Numbered from the stretch's first letter, positions 33,646 through 43,150 are shown. The stretch: 56,037 nt of DNA from CALVGQ01 sp964369385 (GCA_964369385.1 CAYJEY010000014.1:1-56037), one strand, 5' to 3'. Numbers and translations: made by a program. The notes: a model not told the origin generated them from the letters alone.

Positions 33646-34578
33646 TTATAGAGTAAGTAATAAATAAACGCTATAGACTAATAATAATGCAAAACCTTGA
33701 ATTTTAAAACTTTTCTTGAAAAGAATTAAAGGGAAAGTTGCAATTGTGACAACAAGAAGACAAAATGGAACGTCAAGTTGCAATGTTTCTTGACTAATGT
33801 GCAAGTGTTGCGAAGATAATGTGGCACTGATTGGAATCACAAGAGTTAAGTTGAGGATGCTTGCCCCAATAATGTTTCCAATAGAGAGTTGAGTTTCTTT
33901 TTTTATTAGAGCACTAAGCGTAGTCACAAGCTCTGGAAGTGATGTACCGATAGCCATCAGTGTGACTGCGATAATACGCTCAGGAACATTCAAATAGTTA
34001 GCGATTTCAGTGCCAGCTTGAATAAGTAATTGTGAGCCAAGCACGATGGCAATAATGCCAAAACTAAAAGTAATAAGTTGAAAAAAGAGTTGCTTAAAGT
34101 CTAGAGAGGAAGCATCTTGGTGATTATTTGTATTTGCAGCGATATAGATATTAAAGCAGAAAAATAAAAAGAAAAGACCAAAAAGACCATATCTAGCCCA
34201 ATCAAGAAGAATACCAGTGTGACTTCCGATTTCTAGTATGAATATGGCAAGGACTAAACTAGTGATTTGAAAAAGGTAATCTTTGCGATGTATGGAGACA
34301 CGAGTAAAGATAAGTGTAATTGCTAAAATTACTCCACAATTTACGATGATTGAACCAAGGGCATTACCAACTGCAATATCTTGAAGGTGATTTAGAGCGG
34401 CGATACTTGATACAAGCAACTCAGGTAATGTAGTGGCTACGCTCACTAGAGTAGCACCAATGATAAAAGAAGGGATTTTTAATGTTTTGGCAATATATGT
34501 TGCCGCATCGACAAACCAATCGCCCCCCTTAATCACAAGAATTACACCTCCGGCGAAAATTAAAATAGAAGTTACCAT
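33646..34578 (-). CDS. Calcium/sodium antiporter (CaCA family, YrbG-like)
   Basis: 310-aa exchanger with ten predicted membrane segments. The two alpha repeats are clear: VATTLPELLVSSIAAL with GNALGSIIVN in the first half, and AIGTSLPELVTTLSAL with GNIIGASILN in the second. These hold the ion-binding Glu and Asn/Ser residues. It probably expels Ca2+ in exchange for Na+ or H+. A good RBS (GGAGGC) precedes the ATG. First gene of a pair with the flavoprotein. Confidence 0.9.
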   Translation of the reverse strand: MVTSILIFAGGVILVIKGGDWFVDAATYIAKTLKIPSFIIGATLVSVATTLPELLVSSIAALNHLQDIAVGNALGSIIVNCGVILAITLIFTRVSIHRKDYLFQITSLVLAIFILEIGSHTGILLDWARYGLFGLFFLFFCFNIYIAANTNNHQDASSLDFKQLFFQLITFSFGIIAIVLGSQLLIQAGTEIANYLNVPERIIAVTLMAIGTSLPELVTTLSALIKKETQLSIGNIIGASILNLTLVIPISATLSSQHLHISQETLQLDVPFCLLVVTIATFPLILFKKSFKIQGFALLLVYSVYLLLTL

Positions 34579-34689
34579 AATGCCTCCTTCACTTAGTTAG
34601 GATAGTTTATGTAAAAAAGGGTAAAAAAATGAAAGTATTTTAGGAATTTTAATTTTATAGGCAATATATGAAGAGGGGGATGAAAAAAA

Positions 34690-35850
34690 TTGAAATGCCC
34701 AAGATGTCTAAATGAAGACGAAGCCTTATTTGCGAAGGGAAGTAAAGGATGTTATTGTCGTGCATGCATTGGATTTAAGCGGATGTTGATAGAAGATGAG
34801 TTGCAAGAGAGAAATGAAGAAGTTACATTTCATGAGCCCAAACTGCAACTTGAGTTTAAACTTACACCGATGCAAAATGAAATTGCAAAACAGTTAAGTA
34901 AGATGGCAAAACAAAAAGATGTACTATTGTATGCGGTATGTGGTGCAGGAAAAACAGAAATGATGCTAGAGTTAATTCGAGCAACACTTTTGAAAAAGAA
35001 ACGAATCGCGATTGCAATACCACGACGGCAAGTTGTCCTTGAATTGTGTGAGCGCTTATCGCGATATTTTCCAAATAACCAAGTGATTGCGGTTGCTCAA
35101 GGGTTTACAACAATCACATATGGAGAATTAATCGTATGTACAACACATCAACTGTATCGGTATACGAATTATTTTGATGTCGTCATTTTAGATGAGCCTG
35201 ATGCTTTTCCATACAAAAATAATCCCGTACTTCAAGGGATTGCAAAGGTAAGTTGCAAAGGTATTATCGTTTACTCAACAGCCACACCAGATTTGCATCT
35301 AATGGAGCGAGTAAAGACGCAAGAGATGGCGATGTGTTCACTGTATCAACGACCCCACGGTTTTCCTTTAATTGTGCCCAAAATAAAAATTGCTTTATTG
35401 AGTTGGTGTTATGTTGAATTGTTTTACTTTGTACAGCGTAAGAAGAAAGAAAAAAGACAAGTGATGGTGTTTTGTGCGACTATTGTACAGACACAACGAT
35501 TATTTCGTTGGTATCGACACTACGTTAACGCTGGTGTCTGCACTTCAAAGAGTCCTGATAAAGATATGGTGATTCGCCAATTTCGGGAAAAAACAATTCA
35601 GTTTTTGTTTTGTACAACAGTACTGGAACGCGGGGTAACCTTTGCTGCAGTTGATGTAGTTGTGTTTCAAGCTGATCATTTAGTATTTGATGAGGCATCT
35701 CTTGTTCAAATTGCAGGGCGTGTTGGAAGAAAGAAGGAGGCTCCTGATGGTGAATGTGTATTCTTGGCAACAAGTAAAAAAAAGCATCTTGGAGCTTGTG
35801 TTGAGAGAATTCAATACGCCAACAAGATGTCTACTATGCCAAAGAAATAA
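34690..35850 (+). CDS. comFA: ComFA-like DNA translocase/helicase
   Basis: 386-aa ATP-dependent protein that helps pull single-stranded DNA into the cell during transformation. An N-terminal cysteine cluster (C3, C6, C21/C23, C26) matches the ComFA zinc motif. Walker A is VCGAGKTEMM (85-89 core), Walker B is LDEPD (168-171), STATP is motif III, and VLERGVTF and QIAGRVGR are the late helicase motifs. The start is TTG 34690 with GAGGGG upstream; no ATG fits. It overlaps comFC by 104 bases. comFA and comFC are partners in the competence operon. Confidence 0.9.
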   Translation: MKCPRCLNEDEALFAKGSKGCYCRACIGFKRMLIEDELQERNEEVTFHEPKLQLEFKLTPMQNEIAKQLSKMAKQKDVLLYAVCGAGKTEMMLELIRATLLKKKRIAIAIPRRQVVLELCERLSRYFPNNQVIAVAQGFTTITYGELIVCTTHQLYRYTNYFDVVILDEPDAFPYKNNPVLQGIAKVSCKGIIVYSTATPDLHLMERVKTQEMAMCSLYQRPHGFPLIVPKIKIALLSWCYVELFYFVQRKKKEKRQVMVFCATIVQTQRLFRWYRHYVNAGVCTSKSPDKDMVIRQFREKTIQFLFCTTVLERGVTFAAVDVVVFQADHLVFDEASLVQIAGRVGRKKEAPDGECVFLATSKKKHLGACVERIQYANKMSTMPKK

Positions 35851-36484
35851 AGATGAGCATCAAGGGATTTTGGCTAACTTATTTGAAGAAGATGCATTAT
35901 GTAATAAGTGTAGACAATCTTGGATGCCTGTTTTACATCGAATCAAAGTGGGTGGATTATCAGTGCATGCACTCTATGTATATGATGAACATTTCCAAAA
36001 AGCAATGATTCAATACAAAGAGTGCTATGATGAAATTCTTGCACCTATTTTTCTTTCCCCTCAATTAAATCAACTAAAGAGAAAATATAAGAAAGCGCTC
36101 TTTATTCCAGCACCATCTTCTTTGAGGAAGAGACAAGAACGTGGATTTCCACATGTAGAAAAAATATTTGATGGCTTAGATATTGAAATAATGCAGTGCT
36201 TTGAAAAGACAAAAGAAATAAAACAAGCTCATCGAACTAAAACACAAAGACAAGCTATAGCCAAAGAAATTAAACTTATCAAAATTCCCCCAAGTAATCG
36301 AAGACTTGTGTTTATTGATGATGTATGTACAACAGGTGCTACTTTATTGACGATGCAAGATTTACTTAAGCAGCATTATCTTTCGTGCGAAGCTATTGTA
36401 GTAGCGTGTCATCCATTGTTGATAAAGCCAACATGCTTCGACAAATTCCTACAATCTGTCTCCTGTATACTCAAAAAGAAGTGA
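35747..36484 (+). CDS. comFC: ComFC-like phosphoribosyltransferase-fold protein
   Basis: 245-aa ComFC/GntX family protein needed for DNA uptake in competent cells. It has an N-terminal zinc-type cysteine set (CLLC ... CNKC) and a phosphoribosyltransferase fold with the PRPP loop VFIDDVCTTGAT. ERGFPHVE and RTKTQRQA are family blocks. ATG 35747 is chosen because AAGGAGG lies 6 bases ahead. This makes the overlap with comFA unusually long (104 bases), and a shorter form starting nearer the first CLLC cannot be excluded. The cold-shock gene follows after 14 bases. Confidence 0.85.
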   Translation: MVNVYSWQQVKKSILELVLREFNTPTRCLLCQRNKDEHQGILANLFEEDALCNKCRQSWMPVLHRIKVGGLSVHALYVYDEHFQKAMIQYKECYDEILAPIFLSPQLNQLKRKYKKALFIPAPSSLRKRQERGFPHVEKIFDGLDIEIMQCFEKTKEIKQAHRTKTQRQAIAKEIKLIKIPPSNRRLVFIDDVCTTGATLLTMQDLLKQHYLSCEAIVVACHPLLIKPTCFDKFLQSVSCILKKK

Positions 36485-36498
36485 AAGGAGGACCTCAT

Positions 36499-36696
36499 AT
36501 GCAAGGTAAAGTGAAATGGTTCAATGCAGAAAAAGGGTTTGGATTTATTAGCCAAGCAGATGGGAAAGATGTATTTGTGCATTACTCTCATATTAGTCAA
36601 GAAGGATATAAAAGTCTTGATGAAGGCCAATCTGTAGAATTTGATGTAGTTGAAGATGCAAAAGGCTTACAAGCCCGTCGTGTTGTCAAAGTATAG
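36499..36696 (+). CDS. Cold-shock protein (CspA family)
   Basis: 65-aa single OB-fold RNA/DNA chaperone. RNP1 is KGFGFI and RNP2 is DVFVHY, with the standard MQGKVKWFN start. AAAGGAGG precedes ATG 36499. It lies close behind comFC and ends at a terminator. I see no long cold-shock leader, so any cold control would act through a distant promoter. Confidence 0.95.
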   Translation: MQGKVKWFNAEKGFGFISQADGKDVFVHYSHISQEGYKSLDEGQSVEFDVVEDAKGLQARRVVKV

Positions 36697-36718
36697 CAGT
36701 CAAATTAACCAAAAGTAC

Positions 36719-36742
36719 GGAGCACATAGGATGCTCCTTTTC
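36719..36742 (+). terminator. Rho-independent terminator
   Basis: Stem ggagca (36719-36724) / tgctcc (36732-36737) followed by tttt. Confidence 0.7.
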
Positions 36743-36783
36743 ACTTTTTTAACATAATAATACATAATTTCAACACATATTTA

Positions 36784-36792
36784 TGCTATAAT
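36784..36792 (+). promoter_or_regulatory. Extended -10 of the secA promoter
   Basis: TGCTATAAT (36784-36792) is an extended -10 element. No good -35 is visible at the normal distance. Confidence 0.55.
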
Positions 36793-36814
36793 AATTTAGT
36801 TATTGGAGGTTTTT

Positions 36815-39163
36815 ATGGCAAATTTATTAAATCAACTCTTTAATGTGGATAAGAAACGTTTAAATGAGTTAGAAAAGAAGGCAAAGCCTGTAGAGGCACT
36901 AGCTCAAGAATATGCAGAAAAAACAGATGAGCAACTGAAAGAAAAAACAGTTGAGTTTCGTGAGCGTTTAGCAAATGGTGAGACGTTAGATCAAATATTA
37001 CCAGAAGCATTTGCAACTATAAGAGAAGCTGCTAAACGAGTAATTGGAGAATATCCATATCATGTACAAATACTTGGGGCAATTGCAATGCATCAAGGAG
37101 ATATTGCAGAAATGAGAACAGGAGAAGGGAAAACGCTAACTTCTGTTTTAGCAACTTACTTGAATGCCTTAGAAGGCAAAGGAGCACATATAGTTACTGT
37201 AAATGAATATTTAGCAGAGCGTGATGCTTCGTGGATGGGATTAATCCATAAATTCTTAGGATTAACAGTAGGATTAAATAAAAGAGAATTAACTGCTGTA
37301 CAAAAACGTGAAGCTTATTTATGTGATATTACTTATACTACAAATGCCGAAGTAGGATTTGATTACTTGCGTGACAACATGGTTACTAAAGTAGAAGACC
37401 GCGTACTTCGTCCTTTAAACTTTGCACTTGTCGATGAAGTAGATAGTATTTTAATCGATGAATCAAGAACACCACTTATTATTTCTGGAGGACAAAAACA
37501 AACGGCTAATCTTTATGCGCAAACTGATCATTTTGTAAAGAAGCTAAAATCTGAAGAAGACTATGTTATCGATGTTAAAGGAAAAACAGTTCAACTTACA
37601 GAGAGTGGAGTTGAAAAAGCTGAGCGCGCATTTAAAATTAAAAATTTATATGAACTAGATCATACACAACTAGTTCATCATTTATCGCAAGCATTAAAAG
37701 CGAATTACATCATGATTCGTGATGTTGAATATGTTGTAGAAGAAAATGAAATTGTCATTGTAGACCAATTTACTGGTCGTTTAATGAAAGGTCGTTCTTA
37801 TTCTGATGGTTTACACCAAGCTATTGAAGCTAAAGAGAATGTAGCAATTAAACAAGAGACTTCAACATTAGCAACAATCACATACCAAAACTTTTTCCGT
37901 CTTTACAACAAGTTATCTGGAATGACAGGAACTGCAAAAACCGAGGAAGAAGAATTTACGAGTATTTATAACATGCGTGTTATTGAGATACCAACGAATC
38001 GTCCTATTGCCCGTGTTGATCATGCTGATGCAATCTTTGGAACTAAGAAAGCAAAATATGAAGCGTTGATTGAAGAAGTAGAGCGTTGTCATGAAACGGG
38101 ACAACCTGTACTAGTTGGGACAATTGCTGTAGAAACATCAGAGTTGATTTCAGCAATGTTGAAAAAACGTAAAATTAAACATGAAGTACTCAATGCGAAA
38201 AATCATTTGCGCGAAGCGGAAATTATTAAAAATGCAGGGCAAATAGGTGCAGTTACGATTGCCACAAATATGGCAGGTCGTGGTACCGATATCAAATTAA
38301 CACAAGAAGTGAAAGATTTAGGTGGTCTAGCTGTACTTGGATCTGAGCGTCATGAATCACGTCGTATAGACAATCAGTTACGTGGGCGATCTGGGCGTCA
38401 AGGAGACCCTGGACTTTCTCGCTTCTATGTATCTGTTCAAGATGAATTGATGGTTCGATTTGGATCAGAGCGTATGGAAGGCTTATTCTCACAACTAGGT
38501 GATGTTGCGATTGAATCAAAAATTGTTTCTCGTTCAATTGGTGGAGCACAAAAGCGTGTCGAAGGGCATAACTTTGATATGCGTAAAACATTGTTACAAT
38601 ATGATGATGTATTAAGACAACAACGTGAAGTGATTTATGAACAGCGTAATTTCTTATTGGAAAATGAAGATGTTCATACAGTAGTGCAGGATATGTTTAA
38701 AAGAGTTGTAGCTCATGCAATTGCAACTCATGTTGAAAGTGGCAAAAAAGAAGATACATTAAATCTAGATGGCTGTATTGAAGCACTTGATGCCATGGGA
38801 CTTCGTGAAATTGTAAAGAAAGAAGATTTAGAAGATAAATCAATTGCTGATGTAGAAGCATATTGCTTTGAACAAGCATGGAAATCGTATGAAACAAAAG
38901 TAGAACCATTCCGCGATCAAGTTTTAAAATTTGAGAAAATGATTGTATTAAAAATTATTGACCGTGTTTGGGTAAACCACATTGATACGATGTATAAATT
39001 ACGTAGCGGAATTCACTTGCGTTCATATGCACAAAGTAATCCTTTAGAAGCTTATGTGAAAGAAGGGTATGAGCTATTTGAAGAAATGATGTATAATATT
39101 TCCCAGGAAATTGTACAATTCTGCTTAAATTTCAAAATTGTCGTGAAAAGGAAAGAAGACTAA
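36815..39163 (+). CDS. secA: Preprotein translocase ATPase SecA
   Basis: 782-aa motor of the Sec pathway. Walker A is MRTGEGKT, Walker B is LVDEVDSILIDE, with TNAEVGFDYLRDNM, VDQFTGRLMKGRSYSDGLHQAIEAKE, TNMAGRGTDI and LRGRSGRQGDPG as signature blocks. The usual C-terminal zinc-binding SEC-C tail is absent: the protein ends in NFKIVVKRKED without cysteines. GGAGG precedes ATG 36815; the upstream in-frame GAG-containing extension is not needed. The stop codon overlaps the prfB start (taATG). Confidence 0.97.
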   Translation: MANLLNQLFNVDKKRLNELEKKAKPVEALAQEYAEKTDEQLKEKTVEFRERLANGETLDQILPEAFATIREAAKRVIGEYPYHVQILGAIAMHQGDIAEMRTGEGKTLTSVLATYLNALEGKGAHIVTVNEYLAERDASWMGLIHKFLGLTVGLNKRELTAVQKREAYLCDITYTTNAEVGFDYLRDNMVTKVEDRVLRPLNFALVDEVDSILIDESRTPLIISGGQKQTANLYAQTDHFVKKLKSEEDYVIDVKGKTVQLTESGVEKAERAFKIKNLYELDHTQLVHHLSQALKANYIMIRDVEYVVEENEIVIVDQFTGRLMKGRSYSDGLHQAIEAKENVAIKQETSTLATITYQNFFRLYNKLSGMTGTAKTEEEEFTSIYNMRVIEIPTNRPIARVDHADAIFGTKKAKYEALIEEVERCHETGQPVLVGTIAVETSELISAMLKKRKIKHEVLNAKNHLREAEIIKNAGQIGAVTIATNMAGRGTDIKLTQEVKDLGGLAVLGSERHESRRIDNQLRGRSGRQGDPGLSRFYVSVQDELMVRFGSERMEGLFSQLGDVAIESKIVSRSIGGAQKRVEGHNFDMRKTLLQYDDVLRQQREVIYEQRNFLLENEDVHTVVQDMFKRVVAHAIATHVESGKKEDTLNLDGCIEALDAMGLREIVKKEDLEDKSIADVEAYCFEQAWKSYETKVEPFRDQVLKFEKMIVLKIIDRVWVNHIDTMYKLRSGIHLRSYAQSNPLEAYVKEGYELFEEMMYNISQEIVQFCLNFKIVVKRKED

Positions 39164-40261
39164 TGGAATTATATGAAATAAAACAAGGCCTAACTGGATA
39201 CAGCGAGAAGCTTCTGCAGTTAGGCGACTCTCTTTGACGTTGCTGATAAACAAGCAACTGTAGAAGTGAACGAAGCTACAATGAATGAGGAAGGTTTTTG
39301 GAATGACCCCAAGAAAGCACAAGCACTCATTCAAGTAACGAATGCGTTGAAAGAGACGGTGCGCCTTTATTACAGTTTAAAAACTAGTCTAGAAGGATTA
39401 AATGAAACCGCGGATGAATTAAAAGTTAGTTATGATGAAGAAATGATGATGCTACTTGAAGAGGAGTATATTCAAGTATGTGAAGTCTTTGATCAATTCG
39501 AAGTGCGTGTCTTATTGTCACACCCATATGACAACAACAATGCCATCATAGAACTTCATCCTGGAGCTGGAGGTACAGAATCGCAAGATTGGGCAAGTAT
39601 GCTCTATCGTATGTACCATCGTTGGGCTGAGGATAAAGGTTATAAAATAACTGTGCTTGATTATCAAGATGGTGAAGAGGCAGGACTTAAGTCTTGTAGT
39701 CTTCTTATTGAAGGGGCAATGGCCTATGGGTATTTGAAATCAGAGCGTGGTGTACATCGTTTAGTACGTATTTCACCATTTGATTCATCAGGACGTAGAC
39801 ATACAAGTTTTGCATCCTTAGATGTTATGCCTCAATTTAATGATGAAATTGAGATTACAATTGAAGAGAAGGATTTAGTTATTGACACAATGAGAGCTTC
39901 AGGAGCAGGAGGTCAGCACGTCAACAAAACAGACTCTGCAGTCCGAATGACTCATGTACCTACAGGTATTGTTGTGTCGTGTCAAACGGAAAGAAGTCAA
40001 ATTCAAAACCGTGAACGTTGTTTAAATATGTTGAAGTCAAAACTATATCAACGCACAATTGAAGAGCAAGAAAAGAAACTTGCGAGCATCAAGGGTGAAC
40101 AAAAACTCATTGAATGGGGAAGTCAAATTCGTTCTTATGTATTTTGCCCATACACAATGGTGAAAGACCACCGTACCAACTATGAAGAGGGAAATGTAGA
40201 TCAAGTTATGAATGGAAAACTTGATAACTTTATCTTCAAATACTTAAAGAATAGTTTATAG
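39163..40261 (+). CDS. prfB: Peptide chain release factor 2, programmed +1 frameshift
   Basis: 365-aa RF2 that releases peptides at UGA and UAA. Translation starts at ATG 39163, overlapping the secA stop. The first 24 codons end in CTT TGA at 39232-39237; a +1 shift lets the ribosome continue with GAC at 39236, so the CDS is 39163-39234 joined to 39236-40261. The recognition tripeptide SPF is at about 204-206 and the catalytic GGQ at about 249-251, the same positions as in E. coli. The in-frame UGA provides the well-known autoregulation: scarce RF2 favours frameshifting. Confidence 0.95.
39222..39238 (+). promoter_or_regulatory. prfB +1 frameshift site
   Basis: The slippery CTT-TGA-C is at 39232-39238. 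The internal Shine-Dalgarno-like stimulator reads AGGCGA (39222-39227), 4 bases before CTT, weaker and one base further away than the AGGGGG of E. coli. Confidence 0.85.
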
Positions 40262-40284
40262 TCCTACAAGTGTAGGATTTTTTT
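40262..40284 (+). terminator. Terminator of secA-prfB
   Basis: Stem tcctac (40262-40267) / gtagga (40272-40277), followed by seven T. Confidence 0.8.
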
Positions 40285-40305
40285 ATGTCACAAACTAATA
40301 AAATT

Positions 40306-40314
40306 TGGTATACT
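40306..40314 (+). promoter_or_regulatory. Extended -10 of the glmS promoter
   Basis: TGGTATACT (40306-40314). Transcription would begin near 40321, just ahead of the ribozyme. Confidence 0.6.
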
Positions 40315-40324
40315 CTATATTAGA

Positions 40325-40480
40325 AGCAACTGTTAAGGAGGAAACAGCGGTTTTAAGCGCCAGAACCTACGGGTTGACGAGGAAAACAGTTATCGAACTT
40401 TCGGCGGGTACTGTTTCGGAGTATATTACTTCGTTAGAGATAGGACAAAAAACAAAATCATCTTGTAACAAAAACCTATT
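40325..40480 (+). ncRNA. glmS ribozyme/riboswitch
   Basis: Self-cleaving RNA in the glmS leader that uses glucosamine-6-phosphate as cofactor. Conserved elements are visible in order: AGCGCCAGAAC (from 40356), GTTGACGAGG (40373-40382), TTATCGAA and TTTCGGCGGGTACTG, followed by the P3-P4 pairing region. The expected cut is between A40356 and G40357. Cleavage exposes the glmS message to decay, so high GlcN6P lowers GlmS. Boundaries are approximate; the core is certain. Confidence 0.92.
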
Positions 40481-40521
40481 TTAAAACACAGAATAATAGA
40501 AAAGAAAGAGGAGATTTTTTT

Positions 40522-42330
40522 ATGTGTGGAATTATTGGTTTTGTGAGTCAAAAAACATGTTTTTATCATGTTTTAGTAGAGGGTTTAAAGCAGTTAGAGT
40601 ACCGTGGATACGATTCGTGTGGGATAGCGATGGTCAATCAATCAACAATGAATTTAATCAAAGCAAAAGGAAAAGTTGCTCTATTAGAAGAAAAATGCAG
40701 TGAAGCCGATTTAGGAACAGTAGGAATCGCTCATACTCGTTGGGCAACACATGGAGAACCAAGTGAAGTGAATGCTCATCCACATCAGGTTCAAAATGTA
40801 ACATTAGTTCATAATGGAATTATCGAAAATAGTGATGAACTACGTAGTCAGTATGCACAAAAAGGGATCGAGTTTGCTTCAGCAACAGATACAGAAGTAG
40901 CATGTGCTGTATTTGATGATTGCCTTCAAAAAACGACAAACAAACTAGAGGCTATTCAGCTTGCCACATCTATTTTAGAAGGATCTTATGCATTTGCGAT
41001 TATCTTTAAAGATGAACTAGATAAAGTTTATGCAATTCGTAAAGATAGCCCACTAGTGTTAGGGACAAAAGAAGGAATGCAGTTTTTGGCAAGTGATATT
41101 AGTGCGTTTTTAAGTCATACTAATCAAATAATTGAGCTCCGAGAAAATGAAGTGGCAATTTTATCTGCAGATAAAATCACAATCATGCAAGATGGAAAAA
41201 AAGTAGAGAGAGAAGCGCATACGAGTCAATTAAGTGTGGAAGAAATCAAGAAAGATGGATTTGATACGTTCATGATGAAAGAGATTCACGAAGAACCACA
41301 AGTAGCTAAAAAGACAATTCAACATTATATGTCAAATCATATTCAAGATTTAATGCAAACTTTGCCAGATATGAGCAAATATGAAAGATTCGTATTTGTT
41401 GGATGTGGTAGTGCGATGTATGCTGGTATGGTTGCAAGAACAATGATGGAAAAGAATGCTCGTATTTTATCAGCTGTTGAATTAGCAAGTGAGTTTCGAT
41501 ATAATAAACCAATTTTAAATAATAAGACATGTGTTGTGTTTTTGTCGCAGTCGGGTGAAACAGCAGATACTTTAGCAGCTCTTCGCCTATGTAATGCAGA
41601 GGGGATTGATACAATCGGTATCGTCAATGTTTTGGGCTCAAGTATTGCGAAAGAAGTAAAGTACTTTTTACCAACCTTAGCAGGAAAAGAAATTTCTGTG
41701 GCAACTACAAAAGCTTATTGTGCTCAAGTTGCAGTGTTGAGTCTACTATGCATAAAAGTGATGATGCAAAAACAATTACTTTTAGAATCAGAAATCAATC
41801 GATTAAATGAAGAAATTATGGAATTACCAAAAATGATTAAGACATACATTGATGAAGCAAAGGTAGAAAGTTTTGCCCATCATTTATCTTCTAAACAAAG
41901 TGCCTTTTTCATTGGGCGTGGCATTGATTATGCACTTTCTCTTGAAGGGGCACTAAAACTAAAAGAAATTAGCTACATTCATGCAGAAGCATACGCTGCA
42001 GGTGAGCTAAAGCATGGAACAATTTCGTTGATTGAACAAGACACGCCAGTTGTGGGTATTATTAGTGATCCAGATCTTGCAGCAAAAACGATTTCGAATC
42101 TAAAAGAAGTGAAAGCAAGAGGGGCAAAAATCCTTTTAATGATAAGAGAAGATTTAATGCAAGAACACATCGAAGCAGATGAAGTTATCATTTTGCCAAA
42201 AGTTGATGATTTTATGCAGACAATGATCAGTATCATTCCACTGCAACTACTTGCATATTGTGTTGCGAAAGAGCGTGGATGTAATATTGACCAACCGCGA
42301 AATCTTGCGAAATCAGTAACTGTAGAGTAG
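40522..42330 (+). CDS. glmS: Glutamine--fructose-6-phosphate aminotransferase (isomerising)
   Basis: 602-aa enzyme making glucosamine-6-phosphate from fructose-6-phosphate and glutamine, the first step to UDP-GlcNAc. The N-terminal glutaminase begins with the nucleophile Cys (MCGIIGFV) and carries HTRWATHGEPSEVNAHPH. Two SIS domains follow with GCGSAMYAG, SQSGETADTL and GRGIDYALSLEGALKLKEISYIHAEAYAAGELKHGT. It ends in the typical DQPRNLAKSVTVE. Controlled by the ribozyme in its leader. The GntR gene follows after 56 bases. Confidence 0.97.
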   Translation: MCGIIGFVSQKTCFYHVLVEGLKQLEYRGYDSCGIAMVNQSTMNLIKAKGKVALLEEKCSEADLGTVGIAHTRWATHGEPSEVNAHPHQVQNVTLVHNGIIENSDELRSQYAQKGIEFASATDTEVACAVFDDCLQKTTNKLEAIQLATSILEGSYAFAIIFKDELDKVYAIRKDSPLVLGTKEGMQFLASDISAFLSHTNQIIELRENEVAILSADKITIMQDGKKVEREAHTSQLSVEEIKKDGFDTFMMKEIHEEPQVAKKTIQHYMSNHIQDLMQTLPDMSKYERFVFVGCGSAMYAGMVARTMMEKNARILSAVELASEFRYNKPILNNKTCVVFLSQSGETADTLAALRLCNAEGIDTIGIVNVLGSSIAKEVKYFLPTLAGKEISVATTKAYCAQVAVLSLLCIKVMMQKQLLLESEINRLNEEIMELPKMIKTYIDEAKVESFAHHLSSKQSAFFIGRGIDYALSLEGALKLKEISYIHAEAYAAGELKHGTISLIEQDTPVVGIISDPDLAAKTISNLKEVKARGAKILLMIREDLMQEHIEADEVIILPKVDDFMQTMISIIPLQLLAYCVAKERGCNIDQPRNLAKSVTVE

Positions 42331-42386
42331 AATAAGTTGCACTAATTTGAAATAACAATTAAAATTAAATAGAGAGGGGATTTGAT

Positions 42387-43070
42387 ATGAAGTACATTGA
42401 AATTTATGAAGAAATAAAGGCAAAAATTTTGTCTGGTAATTATACTCCTTGGTCAAGCCTTGAGGGGGAAGAAGTTCTATGTCTTCGCTATCAAGTTTCT
42501 CGATTAACTTTGCGTAAAGCGATTAATAAATTAAAACAGGAGGGACTTGTCCACTCAAAACAGGGTTCAGGTGTCTTTGTGAATCCAGAAGAGTTTCACT
42601 CTAAGCAAGATTTACGTACTTTATCAGAAAAGTATAGTGACCGTCGTGTCACTAGCAAAATTCTATACTTTGAAAAAGTCGAGGCAACAGAGAAGTTAGC
42701 AAATATTTTCAACATGAATCGTAATGAAATGCTTTATCATTATAAAAGGGTAAGGTATGTAGATGATCAGCCATTCACAATTGAAGAAACATATATGCCG
42801 GTTTATTTATTTCCCAACTTTGAGCAAGAAGCATTGCTTGGATCTGTTATGGGATATATCGAAGAGAAATATAAATTGAAAATTTCACACGACATTAAAA
42901 AAATTAAAGCATTAATGCCAGATCAAGATGTTTGTGATGCCTTAGGTCTTGATGAACCACAGCCGATGTTGTCGATACAACACACAGTATATTTAACAAA
43001 ATCTATTGCTGCACAATATACGACTGAAGTTGAAAAAGAAAACGAAATCACGGTTGCACAAGTAAGATAA
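42387..43070 (+). CDS. GntR-family regulator with UTRA domain (HutC type)
   Basis: 227-aa transcription factor. The N-terminal winged helix contains YQVSRLTLRKAINKLKQEGLVHSKQGSGVFV. From about residue 80 a UTRA ligand domain follows (RYVDDQPFTIEETYMPVYLFP, then the C-terminal AAQYTTEVEK). Such regulators sense small metabolites, often sugar phosphates. It sits between glmS and the glycyl-radical operon; a palindrome GTATATAC in the promoter of the latter resembles operators of this subfamily, so it probably controls that operon. Regulation of glmS or amino-sugar genes is an alternative. AGAGGGGA precedes the ATG. Confidence 0.88.
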   Translation: MKYIEIYEEIKAKILSGNYTPWSSLEGEEVLCLRYQVSRLTLRKAINKLKQEGLVHSKQGSGVFVNPEEFHSKQDLRTLSEKYSDRRVTSKILYFEKVEATEKLANIFNMNRNEMLYHYKRVRYVDDQPFTIEETYMPVYLFPNFEQEALLGSVMGYIEEKYKLKISHDIKKIKALMPDQDVCDALGLDEPQPMLSIQHTVYLTKSIAAQYTTEVEKENEITVAQVR

Positions 43071-43083
43071 TAGGATATGAGAC

Positions 43084-43130
43084 AAAAACACGCCCAAATT
43101 AATTGGTTTCAATTAGTGGCGTGTTTTTTA
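43084..43130 (+). terminator. Rho-independent terminator of the GntR gene
   Basis: Long stem aaaaacacgcc (43084-43094) / ggcgtgttttt (43118-43128) enclosing a smaller internal pairing, then T residues. Confidence 0.85.
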
Positions 43131-43150
43131 TAAAAAAGTTCAATTTGGCA

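Noticed and set aside
38292..38591. Minus-strand 99-codon frame within secA
   Set aside because: Lies entirely over conserved SecA motifs; an antisense shadow.
39163..39265. prfB as a frameshifted pseudogene or sequencing error
   Set aside because: The CTT-TGA-C context and full-length joined RF2 match the universal programmed frameshift.
40321..40480. rRNA or tRNA fragment in the glmS leader
   Set aside because: The conserved blocks are those of the glmS ribozyme and nothing in it folds as a tRNA.
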